From positions 19,870-83,869 of IMG/VR virus record IMGVR_UViG_3300044609_000483: a stretch of DNA of 64,000 nucleotides; one strand, written 5' to 3'. A program made the position numbers and the translations under genes. The notes beneath the pieces were generated by a model. That model ran no database searches. It was given only the letters and a program-made list of their open reading frames with translations, and was not told the origin of the DNA. Origin of the DNA: a virus. Below are positions 7,306 to 16,608 of this stretch, piece after piece (position 1 is the first letter of the stretch; each line of letters opens with the position of its first letter).

Positions 7306-9306
7306 TTATAATTTTTTACCGAACACTACTTTAGGGATTGTTTGACCAATAGGTGTGATTGACAATAAATCAACCGCCACCTGTACTTGACCATTTTGTG
7401 ATTCTTCTTTATCAATCCCATCAATAACCGCCTTAATTGATGCCATAAATTTATTTGGTGACCCATCCGACATAGGTCCTGTAGGAATACCTAACTTTTC
7501 AAATTCCTCAATAACATTTAAAAATGCTCTGGTTGATGAAAATCCACTTAAAAATCTTGATGCTAATAACAAAGGTAGAGGAACTTGATTCCCAAAACCT
7601 TTAGATGCTAATTTTAATAAATTTTGTAAATCATCTATTACACTTTTACATTCTCTAAAATCTTTAACCAATTTAGCAATTGCCAATATTATTTGAGTTA
7701 ATGCCAATATTATTGATAATTTTTTATTAACTTTTTCATTTCCAATATCGGTAGTGATTGTTTGTAATAATTCTTTTATGTCTTCTTTAATAGAATCAAA
7801 AATAATTTTAATAAAAATTGCACCTATTTTAGAAACAACACTAGTGAAAAATGTTTTTAATTTTTTTATAAAATCAACGTATGAAAATACTTCATCCATT
7901 ACATTTTGATTTAACGCCTTTAATACAATACCAAGAGGTAATAATGTTTTTGGTGATAATAAAGACAAAACGACTGATTTGGGAAATTCTTTAATAAAAG
8001 ATGCATCTAAATTTATTTGTAATGGTACCCAATCTGGATTTTTAGTTATTGTGTCAGTTATATTTGTTGCATCCTCAAGGGTGTTATTATTATTTGTTCC
8101 AGGAACAAAAACCAAATTATTAATTGAGTTTACAATTGCGGTACTATTAATTGGTAATTGTACATTATCACATTCTTCAAACGTTGCAACACCATTAATA
8201 ATATCCGAAACATTTTGGTCAATAAAATTTAAATCAATTTCGGTAAATTCAAAAAAAGAATCGTCAATATTATCGTTTTCAGAAACTTTTGCGGTACCAG
8301 AAACATCAATCTCTTTAGTGTTATCATAACATAACCCCATTATTCTTTGTAGGAGTATAAACACTTTTTGTAGTGACTCAAGATCGGACTTACCATCACC
8401 TTTTTCAATGGATACGGCTCCAGTTAGTTGATTCATTAAATTAGCAAAAATATTTTTAAAATCAATAACCTCAATCGTTGAGTAATAATCTTTTAAAAAT
8501 TCTTTTATTTTGTTTCCTGTTAATCTGTTAGATAAATTAACTTTATAAAAGTTACCAGTAACGTTATTACCAAATGGGTCAATGTAATTCTCAACATAAG
8601 TTATATCAAATAAATTTTGTCCTGATTTTCCTTGGTAGTTTGAAGAATATTGAACGGAAAATGGTTGGTTAATATTTTGAATCCTATTATACAATTCTTT
8701 ATTCATTGCAAACGGACTTCCAGGATAAGAAAGAGTTTTATCTTCATAAATTATTTGACCAACATTATTATTAGGGTCAACCATTAACTGACCTAATAAA
8801 TCAATAGATTTAACTTTTAAATATAAATCTTGGTTTGGTGTGTATGTTTGGTCTTGGGAACAACCCGCAGCATTTAAAATTTCTTGTTCTATTAACTCAA
8901 GAATTTTAGGTTTTAACTCATTAAGCGCAGTTACAAATTTATTAATTATATATTTTTGTGTGCTATTTTTACCTTTTATTTTAAGTCCGGGTATTTTATT
9001 ATATTTTGAATCTTTTAACTTTTTAAAGCTACCCCCCATTAAATCATCTTTTGATGGTAAATTATCTCCAGAATCTAATTTAAGTTTCATTAAATTATCT
9101 ATCTGACTGTTTGCGCTTTTTTGATATTTTTGTTTTTTCTTTTTTGCACTATCAAGAGTTTGGGTTATCTTCTTCTTATTTTTTTCATAAGAACTACCCG
9201 CTTTCTTTTTTAGTTTTTTATAATCTAAAGATATTTGTTTATACGTTTTATTCTTGGTTATAGAACTACCAATAGATTCATAACCTTCCTCAATATCAAT
9301 AGCCAT
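7306..9306 (-). CDS. Large putative baseplate/tail structural protein
   Basis: This 666-residue protein has three parts. The N-terminus (residues 1-100) is very rich in Lys and predicted helical (KKKITQTLDSAKKKKQKYQK). A middle part of mixed alpha/beta type starts around AAGCSQDQTYTPNQDLYL. From about residue 460 come long hydrophobic helices (FFTSVVSKIGAIFIKIIFDS, then LSIILALTQIILAIAKLVKD), resembling buried coiled helices more than clear membrane spans. Position just upstream of the hub gene in a tightly packed leftward operon supports a baseplate or tail-assembly role. I do not recognise a T4 counterpart. Confidence 0.55.
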   Translation of the reverse strand: MAIDIEEGYESIGSSITKNKTYKQISLDYKKLKKKAGSSYEKNKKKITQTLDSAKKKKQKYQKSANSQIDNLMKLKLDSGDNLPSKDDLMGGSFKKLKDSKYNKIPGLKIKGKNSTQKYIINKFVTALNELKPKILELIEQEILNAAGCSQDQTYTPNQDLYLKVKSIDLLGQLMVDPNNNVGQIIYEDKTLSYPGSPFAMNKELYNRIQNINQPFSVQYSSNYQGKSGQNLFDITYVENYIDPFGNNVTGNFYKVNLSNRLTGNKIKEFLKDYYSTIEVIDFKNIFANLMNQLTGAVSIEKGDGKSDLESLQKVFILLQRIMGLCYDNTKEIDVSGTAKVSENDNIDDSFFEFTEIDLNFIDQNVSDIINGVATFEECDNVQLPINSTAIVNSINNLVFVPGTNNNNTLEDATNITDTITKNPDWVPLQINLDASFIKEFPKSVVLSLLSPKTLLPLGIVLKALNQNVMDEVFSYVDFIKKLKTFFTSVVSKIGAIFIKIIFDSIKEDIKELLQTITTDIGNEKVNKKLSIILALTQIILAIAKLVKDFRECKSVIDDLQNLLKLASKGFGNQVPLPLLLASRFLSGFSSTRAFLNVIEEFEKLGIPTGPMSDGSPNKFMASIKAVIDGIDKEESQNGQVQVAVDLLSITPIGQTIPKVVFGKKL

Positions 9307-9307
9307 A

Positions 9308-9679
9308 TCACTTATTTAATTTGTAATTTTTATCTGACGTATCTTTGTCAATTAAGTTTTTCATCACATCATCATCTAAATCCAAATCAGAAAGTGTAAA
9401 ATTATCATCTTGTCTTTCTTGAGATTTTTGCCAAATTTGTGCTTGTAACTTTGAGAGGGATAATTTTTTCTCCACACAATCATTAATTATTTTTTGTTGT
9501 TTTTCAATAACAGGACCAATAAGAGTCATATCTTCTGGTTCCTTCATCATTGTTAACATTTTATTTTGGATTCTAATTGCGGTATTTCTTTGTTCCACTA
9601 ATTCGTTGTAGATTTCTTGCATCAAAGATAACATAGAATCTTTGGTTAAATTAATTTCTTTTTTTGGTGGTCTTCCCAT
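9308..9679 (-). CDS. Helical protein with GRPPKK N-terminus, unknown function
   Basis: I chose the ATG at 9679, giving MGRPPKKEINLTKDSM and 123 residues. A longer frame would need a TTG start at 9694 overlapping the upstream gene. The N-terminus is AT-hook-like (GRPPKK); the rest is helical with coiled-coil character (VEQRNTAIRIQNKMLTMMKE) and an acidic C-terminus. It sits between the sigma factor and the baseplate genes. A DNA- or polymerase-binding accessory, or a small terminase-like coiled coil, are both conceivable; neither is shown. Confidence 0.55.
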   Translation of the reverse strand: MGRPPKKEINLTKDSMLSLMQEIYNELVEQRNTAIRIQNKMLTMMKEPEDMTLIGPVIEKQQKIINDCVEKKLSLSKLQAQIWQKSQERQDDNFTLSDLDLDDDVMKNLIDKDTSDKNYKLNK

Positions 9680-9690
9680 ATTTATAAATA

Positions 9691-10440
9691 TCAATTTTTT
9701 AAAATCTCTTGGATAAGTTCTAAATATAATTTTTTATATCTTTTCATAGAACTTCTAATTTCTTTTGTTGATAGGTTGGTCATTTCCCTTAACTCAAATA
9801 AAATTACATTTTTATTAAACTTATTATTATTTGTGTCAGGAAATATTGATCCATAATTTTCAAAAAGGTCAGAGATTGCTTGGCCTAATTTTACCTCTTG
9901 TTCGGTTATTTTATTATCATCCATACTATCTTTTAACTTATTTAAAAATTTTTTAATAATTTCTTCTGTAGTTAACTCTTCATTATCAATGTAATAAATC
10001 ATATCAGGACTATGTTGTAAATCAGATGAAATGTCCTCGTATGAAATTTTACGATTAGTTTCCTTCTGGTCTTTCATAATTTGACCCATAAGATAATTCT
10101 TACAGATAGTACCAAAATATGAATACGCTTTTTTTTCTTTTGACGGTTTAAATTTATCAATTTTTGTCATCAAAAATGAATGTGTATCAACATGAATTTC
10201 ATCGTAACTCATATCTTTTCTATATAATTTATATCGTCTTATTATTGACGATATCATCTTATCCAAAGGAAACTTTAAAAACTCATTATATATTTTATTC
10301 TTCTCTTCAAAAGTAGTTGCGGTTAGATATTCTCTAACCGCATTTTCTTCTCGTTCTGCAAAATAATTTGTTGTTTTTGGTTTTCTTCCTTTCTTTTTCT
10401 TTTCATCACAATTTTCACAAATTTGTTCATTTTCTAACAT
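9691..10440 (-). CDS. gp55-like late-transcription sigma factor
   Basis: This 249-residue protein contains a sigma region-2-like block: SSIIRRYKLYRKDMSYDEIH, then THSFLMTKIDKFKPSKEKKA followed by YSYFGTICKNYLMGQ (to residue 120). That arrangement (long helix, '...KF.P.K.KAYSYF.T..KN.', then a basic helix) is the core of T4 gp55 and related phage sigma factors that direct host RNA polymerase to late promoters. A C-terminal helical region may replace region 4. The N-terminus has CENC (8-11) and GRKPK, a possible small zinc or AT-hook element not typical of T4 gp55. Its start overlaps the stop of the upstream glycosyltransferase (TAATG). A candidate cognate promoter box (TATTTATA) occurs before many virion genes here. 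Confidence 0.65.
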   Translation of the reverse strand: MLENEQICENCDEKKKKGRKPKTTNYFAEREENAVREYLTATTFEEKNKIYNEFLKFPLDKMISSIIRRYKLYRKDMSYDEIHVDTHSFLMTKIDKFKPSKEKKAYSYFGTICKNYLMGQIMKDQKETNRKISYEDISSDLQHSPDMIYYIDNEELTTEEIIKKFLNKLKDSMDDNKITEQEVKLGQAISDLFENYGSIFPDTNNNKFNKNVILFELREMTNLSTKEIRSSMKRYKKLYLELIQEILKN

Positions 10441-11246
10441 TAAACTTCTTGTGGTTCATATTTTATGTCTCTATCTTTAATATATAGATATTCTTTTTTT
10501 GCCGACTCAACCCAGAACTTAACCTCATCTTCAGAAAGTCTATCATCACCATTTTTATAGTTCCAAAAAATTGACCCCTCTCTTAAATTCATATGTTTAT
10601 AACCAATTTTAGGGATTGCCATAAATTTAAGTGAATTATGTGTCATTCTTAATAAGAACTCATAACCAAAGGTTAATCTAAAAGATGGTTTAATCATACC
10701 AAATTTAACATATTTTTCTTTTTTAATTAACATTCCTGAGATTTGGAAGTTTTGATATGTAAGTAATGTTTCATTAGTTAAAATTCCCATTTCCGATGTG
10801 AAGTTTGCCGCAAATGTGGCTTCGTTTGTAAATCCTACAAACACCCCTTTATCGTTAACGTCAACAACTATTGGTAAAAATGCGTCCACATCTCCATAAA
10901 TTCCCATATAGTTTTTTGCATTTTTAAACCAAATGTTGGAGTACTCATCATCAAATTCTAAAATAGATACCCATTCAGAAGTTGCTTTCTCAATACCGTA
11001 ATTAACTTGAGACGCAAAATTAGGGTCTTCATCGTATTGTTCAATAATAACGTTTAGACCTTCAAAATCAAAATCCTTTACAAAATTTAAGAATGTAGAT
11101 TCTCCAGTATGGACAATGATTAGTTCGTCAACCAATCCAGTTTGGTTTTTAAGTGAGGTGATTGCTTTAGTGAAATAATCATCAAAGCCAAATACATTAC
11201 CTGTTTTAATTGGTAAGATAACCGAAATAGTGTTTTTTGTTTCCAT
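10440..11246 (-). CDS. GT-A glycosyltransferase, family 2-like
   Basis: This 268-residue protein has the GT2 order: an N-terminal strand and loop (ISVILPIKTGNVFGF), a VDELIIVHTGEST segment, and an acidic metal/nucleotide-sugar motif EFDDEY near residue 118. A later acceptor-side region follows (FGYEFLLRMTHN). It would transfer a sugar from a nucleotide donor in the cytoplasm. It is the last glycan gene before the sigma factor in the leftward operon; one base separates its ATG from the stop of the GT-B gene upstream. Acceptor and sugar cannot be told from sequence. Confidence 0.75.
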   Translation of the reverse strand: METKNTISVILPIKTGNVFGFDDYFTKAITSLKNQTGLVDELIIVHTGESTFLNFVKDFDFEGLNVIIEQYDEDPNFASQVNYGIEKATSEWVSILEFDDEYSNIWFKNAKNYMGIYGDVDAFLPIVVDVNDKGVFVGFTNEATFAANFTSEMGILTNETLLTYQNFQISGMLIKKEKYVKFGMIKPSFRLTFGYEFLLRMTHNSLKFMAIPKIGYKHMNLREGSIFWNYKNGDDRLSEDEVKFWVESAKKEYLYIKDRDIKYEPQEV

Positions 11247-11247
11247 A

Positions 11248-12309
11248 TTATTCTATTGTTTCAAATTTAGTTAATTGTTCTTCAAATGTTTTCATTCTTG
11301 TTTCTATCATGTTTGAGAACACTTCCAAAACGCGAGATTCAAACTTTGACATATCTGAATATTCAGACGAGGTTTTTTTCATAAAAGTATATAATTCAGG
11401 GTTAACATTATCCTCTAACCAATTTTGGACAAAATCTGAAATAACATCCACCATTGAGTTTTTATTAACTAACCATAGTCCGTTATCTTCATTTAACCAT
11501 TCCGGTTGCAAATTAGGTACTAGACCAATTACCGGAACTCCCATCTTCATTGATTCAAGAGGAAAGGTACCAAACCCACTAGTTTCATCTACCCAGACAG
11601 ATAAGAAACTATCTTTAAGTGCATTTGCAAATTCAGTTTCAGTTAGACCTCTTAAATCTCTAAATGTTATCCATCTATATTGTGGGAATCTAACGTAGAA
11701 TTGTTTTATAATGTTGGCAGTATCTCTTTGGTCTCTAGTGTGAATTGAGATAATTGTTTTAGGTGGAAACTCTGATTTTTCAAAAACTTCAGAAATAACC
11801 GGTTCAATAATGTCAAATGAAATTTTTCTCATTAGAGTGTCAATACGTTCTTTTTGTTTTTCTGATGTAGTAATACATTTATAAAAACTCATCTGAGTCC
11901 AACTTTGACCAGGTTGTAAAGTTTCAAAAATATGGTCATATGCTTGAGTTAAAACAACTTTACCACAAGGTAAATTTTTAACTTGTTCCATAATGTAACC
12001 AAATATTTCTGGAATAATTAAAAGGTCATCCGGAGAAATTTCTAAGTTTCCATCATCAATTGATTTATGTGGGAGTTCGGACATATATTCTTCACCTAAC
12101 CAACTACCAACACCAAAATATTCTTTATTTTCGTGTAATATAATTGGGTTATAACCGTTTTTTTTAAGTGTCATTGCCATCTGATAAGTATATCTAACAG
12201 AAGCCCTAGCATTTCCTTTAGTATCTTGTACTATAAAATACAAACGAGATTTTTTATCCTTCATACTTTGGATTGATTTCTCTAGTTTTTTTACTTGTTC
12301 TGAGTTCAT
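11248..12309 (-). CDS. GT-B glycosyltransferase (GT4-like)
   Basis: This 353-residue protein has two Rossmann-like halves. The C-terminal half holds the GT4 signature: VDETSGFGTFPLESMKMGVP followed by VIG, corresponding to the E-x7-E donor-binding motif. The N-terminal half includes a Thr/Arg loop (DTKGNARASVRYTYQMAMTL), typical of acceptor-side helices. The length is slightly short for GT4 but complete. It is part of the tightly packed leftward cluster and probably adds a sugar to the same glycan as its neighbours. Confidence 0.75.
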   Translation of the reverse strand: MNSEQVKKLEKSIQSMKDKKSRLYFIVQDTKGNARASVRYTYQMAMTLKKNGYNPIILHENKEYFGVGSWLGEEYMSELPHKSIDDGNLEISPDDLLIIPEIFGYIMEQVKNLPCGKVVLTQAYDHIFETLQPGQSWTQMSFYKCITTSEKQKERIDTLMRKISFDIIEPVISEVFEKSEFPPKTIISIHTRDQRDTANIIKQFYVRFPQYRWITFRDLRGLTETEFANALKDSFLSVWVDETSGFGTFPLESMKMGVPVIGLVPNLQPEWLNEDNGLWLVNKNSMVDVISDFVQNWLEDNVNPELYTFMKKTSSEYSDMSKFESRVLEVFSNMIETRMKTFEEQLTKFETIE

Positions 12310-12313
12310 AATT

Positions 12314-12568
12314 TTATATTTTGTTTATTATTTTATTCATCAATAATGTGTTGAATGCAATTTTAAAAGGGATAGATAGTTCATTACTTTTCATCCCTAA
12401 ATTTTCATCCACTTCATTACTTTCGGTTAATACAGTTTCCAACATCGATTTTACAATCTCATATTTTACTAAATGTATTTGGGTTTCTCCGGACTCCCCG
12501 TCAAATTGGACATATTGGTCAATAACTTCTAAGTCCACATAGTAATTTTCGTTAAATACTTGAAACAT
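12314..12568 (-). CDS. Small acidic protein, unknown function
   Basis: This 84-residue protein begins MFQVFNENYYVDLEVIDQYV; it is acidic with a beta-rich first half and helical second half. It overlaps the end of the HAD-like gene by 17 bases and is followed by the GT-B gene after four bases, so it is clearly in the operon. It has no recognised motif. Confidence 0.55.
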   Translation of the reverse strand: MFQVFNENYYVDLEVIDQYVQFDGESGETQIHLVKYEIVKSMLETVLTESNEVDENLGMKSNELSIPFKIAFNTLLMNKIINKI

Positions 12569-13238
12569 ACTTTTTAATTTTTTCTAAAGTTTCTTTGAAT
12601 TCAGAAAGGGACGATACCTCATATTCTGATTCAATGTGTTTATTATAATTTGTTGTAAATTTTACAACAATTTTATCCTTTGGTTTTTCTAATAATAAGG
12701 TAGGATTAGCCGTAAGTAAAACGTCAACGTCATTCCACATATTATTTTTAGTTATTTCACTATAAAAAAGTACTTTTTCAATCAAACATCCAAACTTTGA
12801 TAAGAAAAATAATGAAGATGGTTTTGATTTACCAATCTCATCTGACACAATTAATAAATCATATTCATCTCTTAATTCATAATACAAATCATTTAATATA
12901 TTAAATGTTGACATTTCTGTTGATGGAGCGTGACCAAATAGTTCCATTGTGTATTCTTCATACATAAAAGAATATAGATCCTCTTTTGATGGAAAAGAAA
13001 AATGATTTAATAAATCCAAAGACGTAACATCACTTAAAATTTTATATTCAAACAAATTAGAATTAACATTCTCATTAATGGAAACCACTTCATCAGTATC
13101 TCCAGAAAATTCTAACTCATATGTTTTATCCGTTGATTTACATTCATGACTATCAAGTAAATGTTTTTCATATATTTCTATGAATTTACCAATAGTATCC
13201 CTAAGAACTCCATTAATCTCAATCCCTATTTTCATCAT
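12552..13238 (-). CDS. HAD-superfamily-like protein with altered catalytic motif
   Basis: This 228-residue protein opens with MKIGIEINGVLRDT, the exact place where HAD phosphatases and 5'(3')-nucleotidases have D-x-D-G-V/T. Here the nucleophile Asp is Glu (residue 7) and the acid/base Asp is Asn (residue 9). Later segments match the other HAD motifs in order: LLIVSDE (motif II), GKSKPSSLFFLSKFG (motif III region), and MWNDVDVLLTANP (motif IV position). The fold is therefore probably retained while phosphatase chemistry is doubtful. It overlaps PhoH by 20 bases and the small downstream gene by 17. A regulatory or binding role is possible. The HAD call is from motif order only. Confidence 0.55.
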   Translation of the reverse strand: MMKIGIEINGVLRDTIGKFIEIYEKHLLDSHECKSTDKTYELEFSGDTDEVVSINENVNSNLFEYKILSDVTSLDLLNHFSFPSKEDLYSFMYEEYTMELFGHAPSTEMSTFNILNDLYYELRDEYDLLIVSDEIGKSKPSSLFFLSKFGCLIEKVLFYSEITKNNMWNDVDVLLTANPTLLLEKPKDKIVVKFTTNYNKHIESEYEVSSLSEFKETLEKIKKYVSSI

Positions 13239-13959
13239 ATTTACTTAGTATTTTACTTATTAATGGATTTCTAACATTCTTAGCGTCCCTAAAATCATAA
13301 ACACCAATATCTGGAACATCTTTAAATCTTTGGATTGCATCATATAGTCCCGATTGTTTTTTATCTTTATATCTATCGGTTTGTTCTAAATCTCCAGAAA
13401 TAAAGAACTTACTATTATAACCAATTCTTGTTAATAATAATTTCATTTGATTTGGAGTGGAGTTTTGAGCTTCCTCAAAAACTAATATTGAATTGTCAAT
13501 ATTCATACCTCTCATAAAAGCCAAAGCAAAAACCTCAATAACCTCTAAGTCCTTTAATTTTTCTCTAGCCTCTTTACCAATAATTTTATTTAATAGATAA
13601 TAAGATGGAAAAATATAAGGATCTAATTTTTCCTCAAGGTTACCAGGTAAAGAACCTAATTTTTCCTCTGCCTCAACTGCCGGTCTTACAATAATAATTT
13701 TTTCGTAAGAATTGTTTGAGTCAATTAATAAATCAACCGCCGCTTTCATTGCGATATATGATTTACCAACACCTGCTGGTCCTGACGCAACCGTAATTTG
13801 ATTGTTTCTAAGAATATTATAATACTCTTCTTGGTGTTCGGATAAAAATTTATTTTTTTGTTTTTTCTTTATAACTGAATTTATCAAATCTTTTTTTGAA
13901 AATTGTGGTTGTGGAGACGTTTCATCGTCTTTTTGTATTGGTTTTTTTCTAGCCGTCAT
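13219..13959 (-). CDS. phoH: PhoH-like ATPase
   Basis: This 246-residue P-loop protein has Walker A GPAGVGKS (residues 60-67), the PhoH-typical VRPAVEAEEKLGSLPGNLEE segment, Walker B with VFEEAQN (161-167), and the sensor region FFISGDLEQTDR. This is the common phage PhoH-type ATPase, related to the helicase domain of RNA-binding PhoH proteins; its role in phage is unresolved, with RNA processing or phosphate-stress links proposed. Its start overlaps the epimerase stop (ATGA) and its end overlaps the HAD-like gene. The identification is secure. Confidence 0.9.
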   Translation of the reverse strand: MTARKKPIQKDDETSPQPQFSKKDLINSVIKKKQKNKFLSEHQEEYYNILRNNQITVASGPAGVGKSYIAMKAAVDLLIDSNNSYEKIIIVRPAVEAEEKLGSLPGNLEEKLDPYIFPSYYLLNKIIGKEAREKLKDLEVIEVFALAFMRGMNIDNSILVFEEAQNSTPNQMKLLLTRIGYNSKFFISGDLEQTDRYKDKKQSGLYDAIQRFKDVPDIGVYDFRDAKNVRNPLISKILSKYDENRD

Positions 13960-14993
13960 TTATTTAAAACTACTTGTTTATTTATCCATTCATATGTTTT
14001 TTTCATCCCTTCAAATAGAGGTTGGGACACTGACCACCCAATTTTTTCTTTGAAGAGTGTGTTGTCGGAATTTCTTCCTCTTACACCAACCGGACATTTA
14101 AATCCATATTTTTTTTGGAATTCTTCACCATTTATATTATTAATTGTAATTTCTTTATTAGAAATATCAATAGCCATTTGAGCTAACTCATTAATGGTTA
14201 CCATTTCTTCAGATCCTATATTAACAGGCCCAATAAATTCACTTTCCATTAATTTTAAAACCGCCTCAACACACTCATCAATATATAGAAATGATCTGGT
14301 TTGTTGACCATCTCCCCATACTTCAATAGATTTACCATTATTTGTTTCACATACTTTTCGACACATAGCCGCAGGTGCCTTTTCTTTACCACCATCCCAA
14401 GTCCCATACGGACCAAATATATTATGGAATCTCCCAACTCTAATATCTAGTTTATAATTCCTCATAAACGCAAAATACAACCTTTCACTAAATAATTTTT
14501 CCCAACCATATTCAGAATCGGGATTTGCTGGATATGCGGAAGATTCTTCACAGTTTGGATTTTCAGGGTCTAGTTGATTATGTTCTGGGTACATACAAGC
14601 CGATGACGAATAGAATAATTTTTTAACACCAAACTTTGATGCATAATAACTAACATTTAAGTTAATTAGTGCCGAATTATGCATAACGTTTGCATCATTT
14701 TCTCCCGTAAAAATATAACCAGCTCCACCCATATCTGCGGCTAGTTGGTATACCTCATCAAAAGAATTAATACCATCCTCAATAGAAATTTGTTTTGGTG
14801 AGAACATTATTGTGGAAACAAAATTTGGGTCTCTCAAATCACCTAAAATAAATTCAGAACAAAAATCTGAACTTTTAAAATATTCGTGGTTTTTTATATC
14901 AACAACCCTTACAAAATTTCCTTGTTCATATAATTTTTTTGATAAATGGCCACCTATAAAACCACCACCACCTAGTATTAAAATTTTTTTCAT
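13956..14993 (-). CDS. GDP-mannose 3,5-epimerase-like NAD-dependent epimerase
   Basis: This 345-residue extended SDR enzyme has the NAD-binding LGGGGFIGG at the N-terminus, catalytic-region SSSACMYPE and the YGWEK Tyr/Lys pair. Several stretches follow plant-type GDP-mannose 3,5-epimerase closely: LAADMGGAGYIF, RVGRFHNIFGPYGTWDGG followed by KEKAPAAMCRK, EVWGDGQQTRSFLYIDECVE, and VRGRNSDN. That family makes GDP-L-galactose or GDP-L-gulose from GDP-mannose. The gene starts within the stop of the upstream methyltransferase and ends in the PhoH start, so it is co-expressed with the glycosyltransferases. It probably supplies a rare nucleotide sugar. The substrate is inferred from the conserved blocks. 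Confidence 0.8.
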   Translation of the reverse strand: MKKILILGGGGFIGGHLSKKLYEQGNFVRVVDIKNHEYFKSSDFCSEFILGDLRDPNFVSTIMFSPKQISIEDGINSFDEVYQLAADMGGAGYIFTGENDANVMHNSALINLNVSYYASKFGVKKLFYSSSACMYPEHNQLDPENPNCEESSAYPANPDSEYGWEKLFSERLYFAFMRNYKLDIRVGRFHNIFGPYGTWDGGKEKAPAAMCRKVCETNNGKSIEVWGDGQQTRSFLYIDECVEAVLKLMESEFIGPVNIGSEEMVTINELAQMAIDISNKEITINNINGEEFQKKYGFKCPVGVRGRNSDNTLFKEKIGWSVSQPLFEGMKKTYEWINKQVVLNK

Positions 14994-15946
14994 AATTTAT
15001 TATTAATAATTTTATTTAATTCTTGATCACTAATTAACTCAGTTTTACTTCTGTTACCGATTTTAAATTCATCAATCTCATATAAGTTATCTGGACAAGA
15101 TAGTATAAAACCATCATATTGAAAAGATTCGTTATCAAAATCACACGAAGATAAAATTTTATACCCATTTTTTTTTAAAAAAGAAATACACTCATAATGA
15201 AGTGGATTACTGTGTGTACTAATAAATAAATATTTTATTTTTTTTTCAGAAAGATAAGGTTGTATCATATCCAACATCTCTACCTCATATCCTTGAATGT
15301 CACTATGTAATATATCTATTTTTTCTAAATTATTTTTTAAAAAGAACGTTAGTGGGTTAAAATCGGATTTAGAAATTTTGCCTTGTATAAAATTTGGTTT
15401 TAATTCGTTAATTTCAAAATTTTTAATTCCAACCCTCATATTATTAGCGTCAGGTTCAATACAGTAAGAGATTGAATCTTCAATTGCTTTCATAAACCAT
15501 ATTGAGTACATTGACCAGTAACTACCTAATTCAATCATAATAGAACCTTTGTCTAGTTTAGTTAAAACTTTTTGAAACGCTCTTTCTTCGGATGGTTCGT
15601 GAACACCTAAATTATATTTTAATATCTCAATAAAGTTACCGTAATATTCAGTACTAAGTTTTATACCATTATGTAAAGTAATAATTCCGTTTTCAACAGT
15701 ACCTGCATTTTCTACTCTATTAATATACAAATTGTTTGGGTCAGATATAATATCTTTAAATCTATTAAAATTATCTGATGGACTATTAAATCCCCCTTTT
15801 AAGTTATTTATTGATTCATCTTCTAATAAGTCAAAAATATTGTCCGTATAGAAGTCCTCGTCATACGTTTTTTCAGATGTGTTATAGTTTTTAGAATTTA
15901 GTTTTTCTATTAAAGATTTGTGTGGATTCATTTTATTATTATTCAA
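14990..15946 (-). CDS. FkbM-type SAM-dependent methyltransferase
   Basis: This 318-residue protein has a class I methyltransferase core in its second half: GSIMIELGSYWSMYSIWF (SAM-binding loop), ISYCIEPDANN (acidic residue after strand 2), and KIDILHSDIQGYEVEMLDMI, the hallmark of FkbM-like O-methyltransferases. The N-terminal 100 residues are an extension without a recognised motif. It would methylate a sugar hydroxyl. It overlaps the epimerase start by four bases. Confidence 0.75.
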   Translation of the reverse strand: MNNNKMNPHKSLIEKLNSKNYNTSEKTYDEDFYTDNIFDLLEDESINNLKGGFNSPSDNFNRFKDIISDPNNLYINRVENAGTVENGIITLHNGIKLSTEYYGNFIEILKYNLGVHEPSEERAFQKVLTKLDKGSIMIELGSYWSMYSIWFMKAIEDSISYCIEPDANNMRVGIKNFEINELKPNFIQGKISKSDFNPLTFFLKNNLEKIDILHSDIQGYEVEMLDMIQPYLSEKKIKYLFISTHSNPLHYECISFLKKNGYKILSSCDFDNESFQYDGFILSCPDNLYEIDEFKIGNRSKTELISDQELNKIINNKL

Positions 15947-15966
15947 ATGTTTATATGGTTTTATTA

Positions 15967-16596
15967 TTATTTTACAAAAATTAAGTTTTCACCGTTTTGG
16001 TGTATTAAATTCATATTGAATTTTTGACAATAATTAACAAAAAGGTCTTTTTGTTTACCATTAAACTCAACACAAACAACCTCACAATTTACTTTGTTTA
16101 AATCAATTTGATTAAGAACTATATAATCCATTCCTTCAATATCAATACTAATTATGTTAAAACTTTGTTCTGTAAGATTGTATTTTTCTAAAAAAGAATT
16201 CCAGGTTAAACATTCTACTTCGTTTTCTTCATAGGTTACACCACTACGTCTCCACCTAAAAGTTTCATCCATAATAAGAGACGATACTAACCCCGTGTCC
16301 TTTTCCCCAAGTTGTTTACCACTTTCATAAAATTTTAATTTACAATTTTCAGAACCTAATGCAACATTATAACATTTACTATTTCCTAAAACGTTTTCAA
16401 CTAATTTATCAAAAGGTTTTTTCCCTGCCTCAACTAAAAAACCTTGCCAACCAAGATCCCTAAAAAATTTTGAGTTACTAAGGGTTATGCCATCATTTGC
16501 CCCAATTTCTAAAACAGTACCAATATAATCTGGTCCGTGTTTTTCCAAAATATAATCATTAATTATTTTGTCTTCATTATTTTGTCCGTAATACAT
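15967..16596 (-). CDS. FkbM family methyltransferase
   Basis: This 209-residue compact FkbM enzyme reads MYYGQNNEDKIINDYIL, then TVLEIGANDGITLSNSKFF (SAM loop), GFLVEAGKKPFDKL, and the diagnostic NIISIDIEGMDYIVLNQIDL segment. Length and motif order fit a complete FkbM domain. It is the second of two adjacent FkbM genes, which suggests two different methylations on the glycan. It is separated from the next gene upstream by 12 bases. Confidence 0.8.
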   Translation of the reverse strand: MYYGQNNEDKIINDYILEKHGPDYIGTVLEIGANDGITLSNSKFFRDLGWQGFLVEAGKKPFDKLVENVLGNSKCYNVALGSENCKLKFYESGKQLGEKDTGLVSSLIMDETFRWRRSGVTYEENEVECLTWNSFLEKYNLTEQSFNIISIDIEGMDYIVLNQIDLNKVNCEVVCVEFNGKQKDLFVNYCQKFNMNLIHQNGENLIFVK

Positions 16597-16608
16597 CTTT
16601 ATTTAATA

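Noticed and set aside
9683-9690. TATTTATA box before the gene at 9679
   Set aside because: Only 3 nt from the ATG, so it does not fit the 10-15 nt spacing of the others; it may be chance in AT-rich sequence.
9680-9694. TTG start extending the GRPPKK protein by five residues
   Set aside because: It would overlap the sigma gene stop and use a rare start, while an ATG begins exactly at MGRPPKK.
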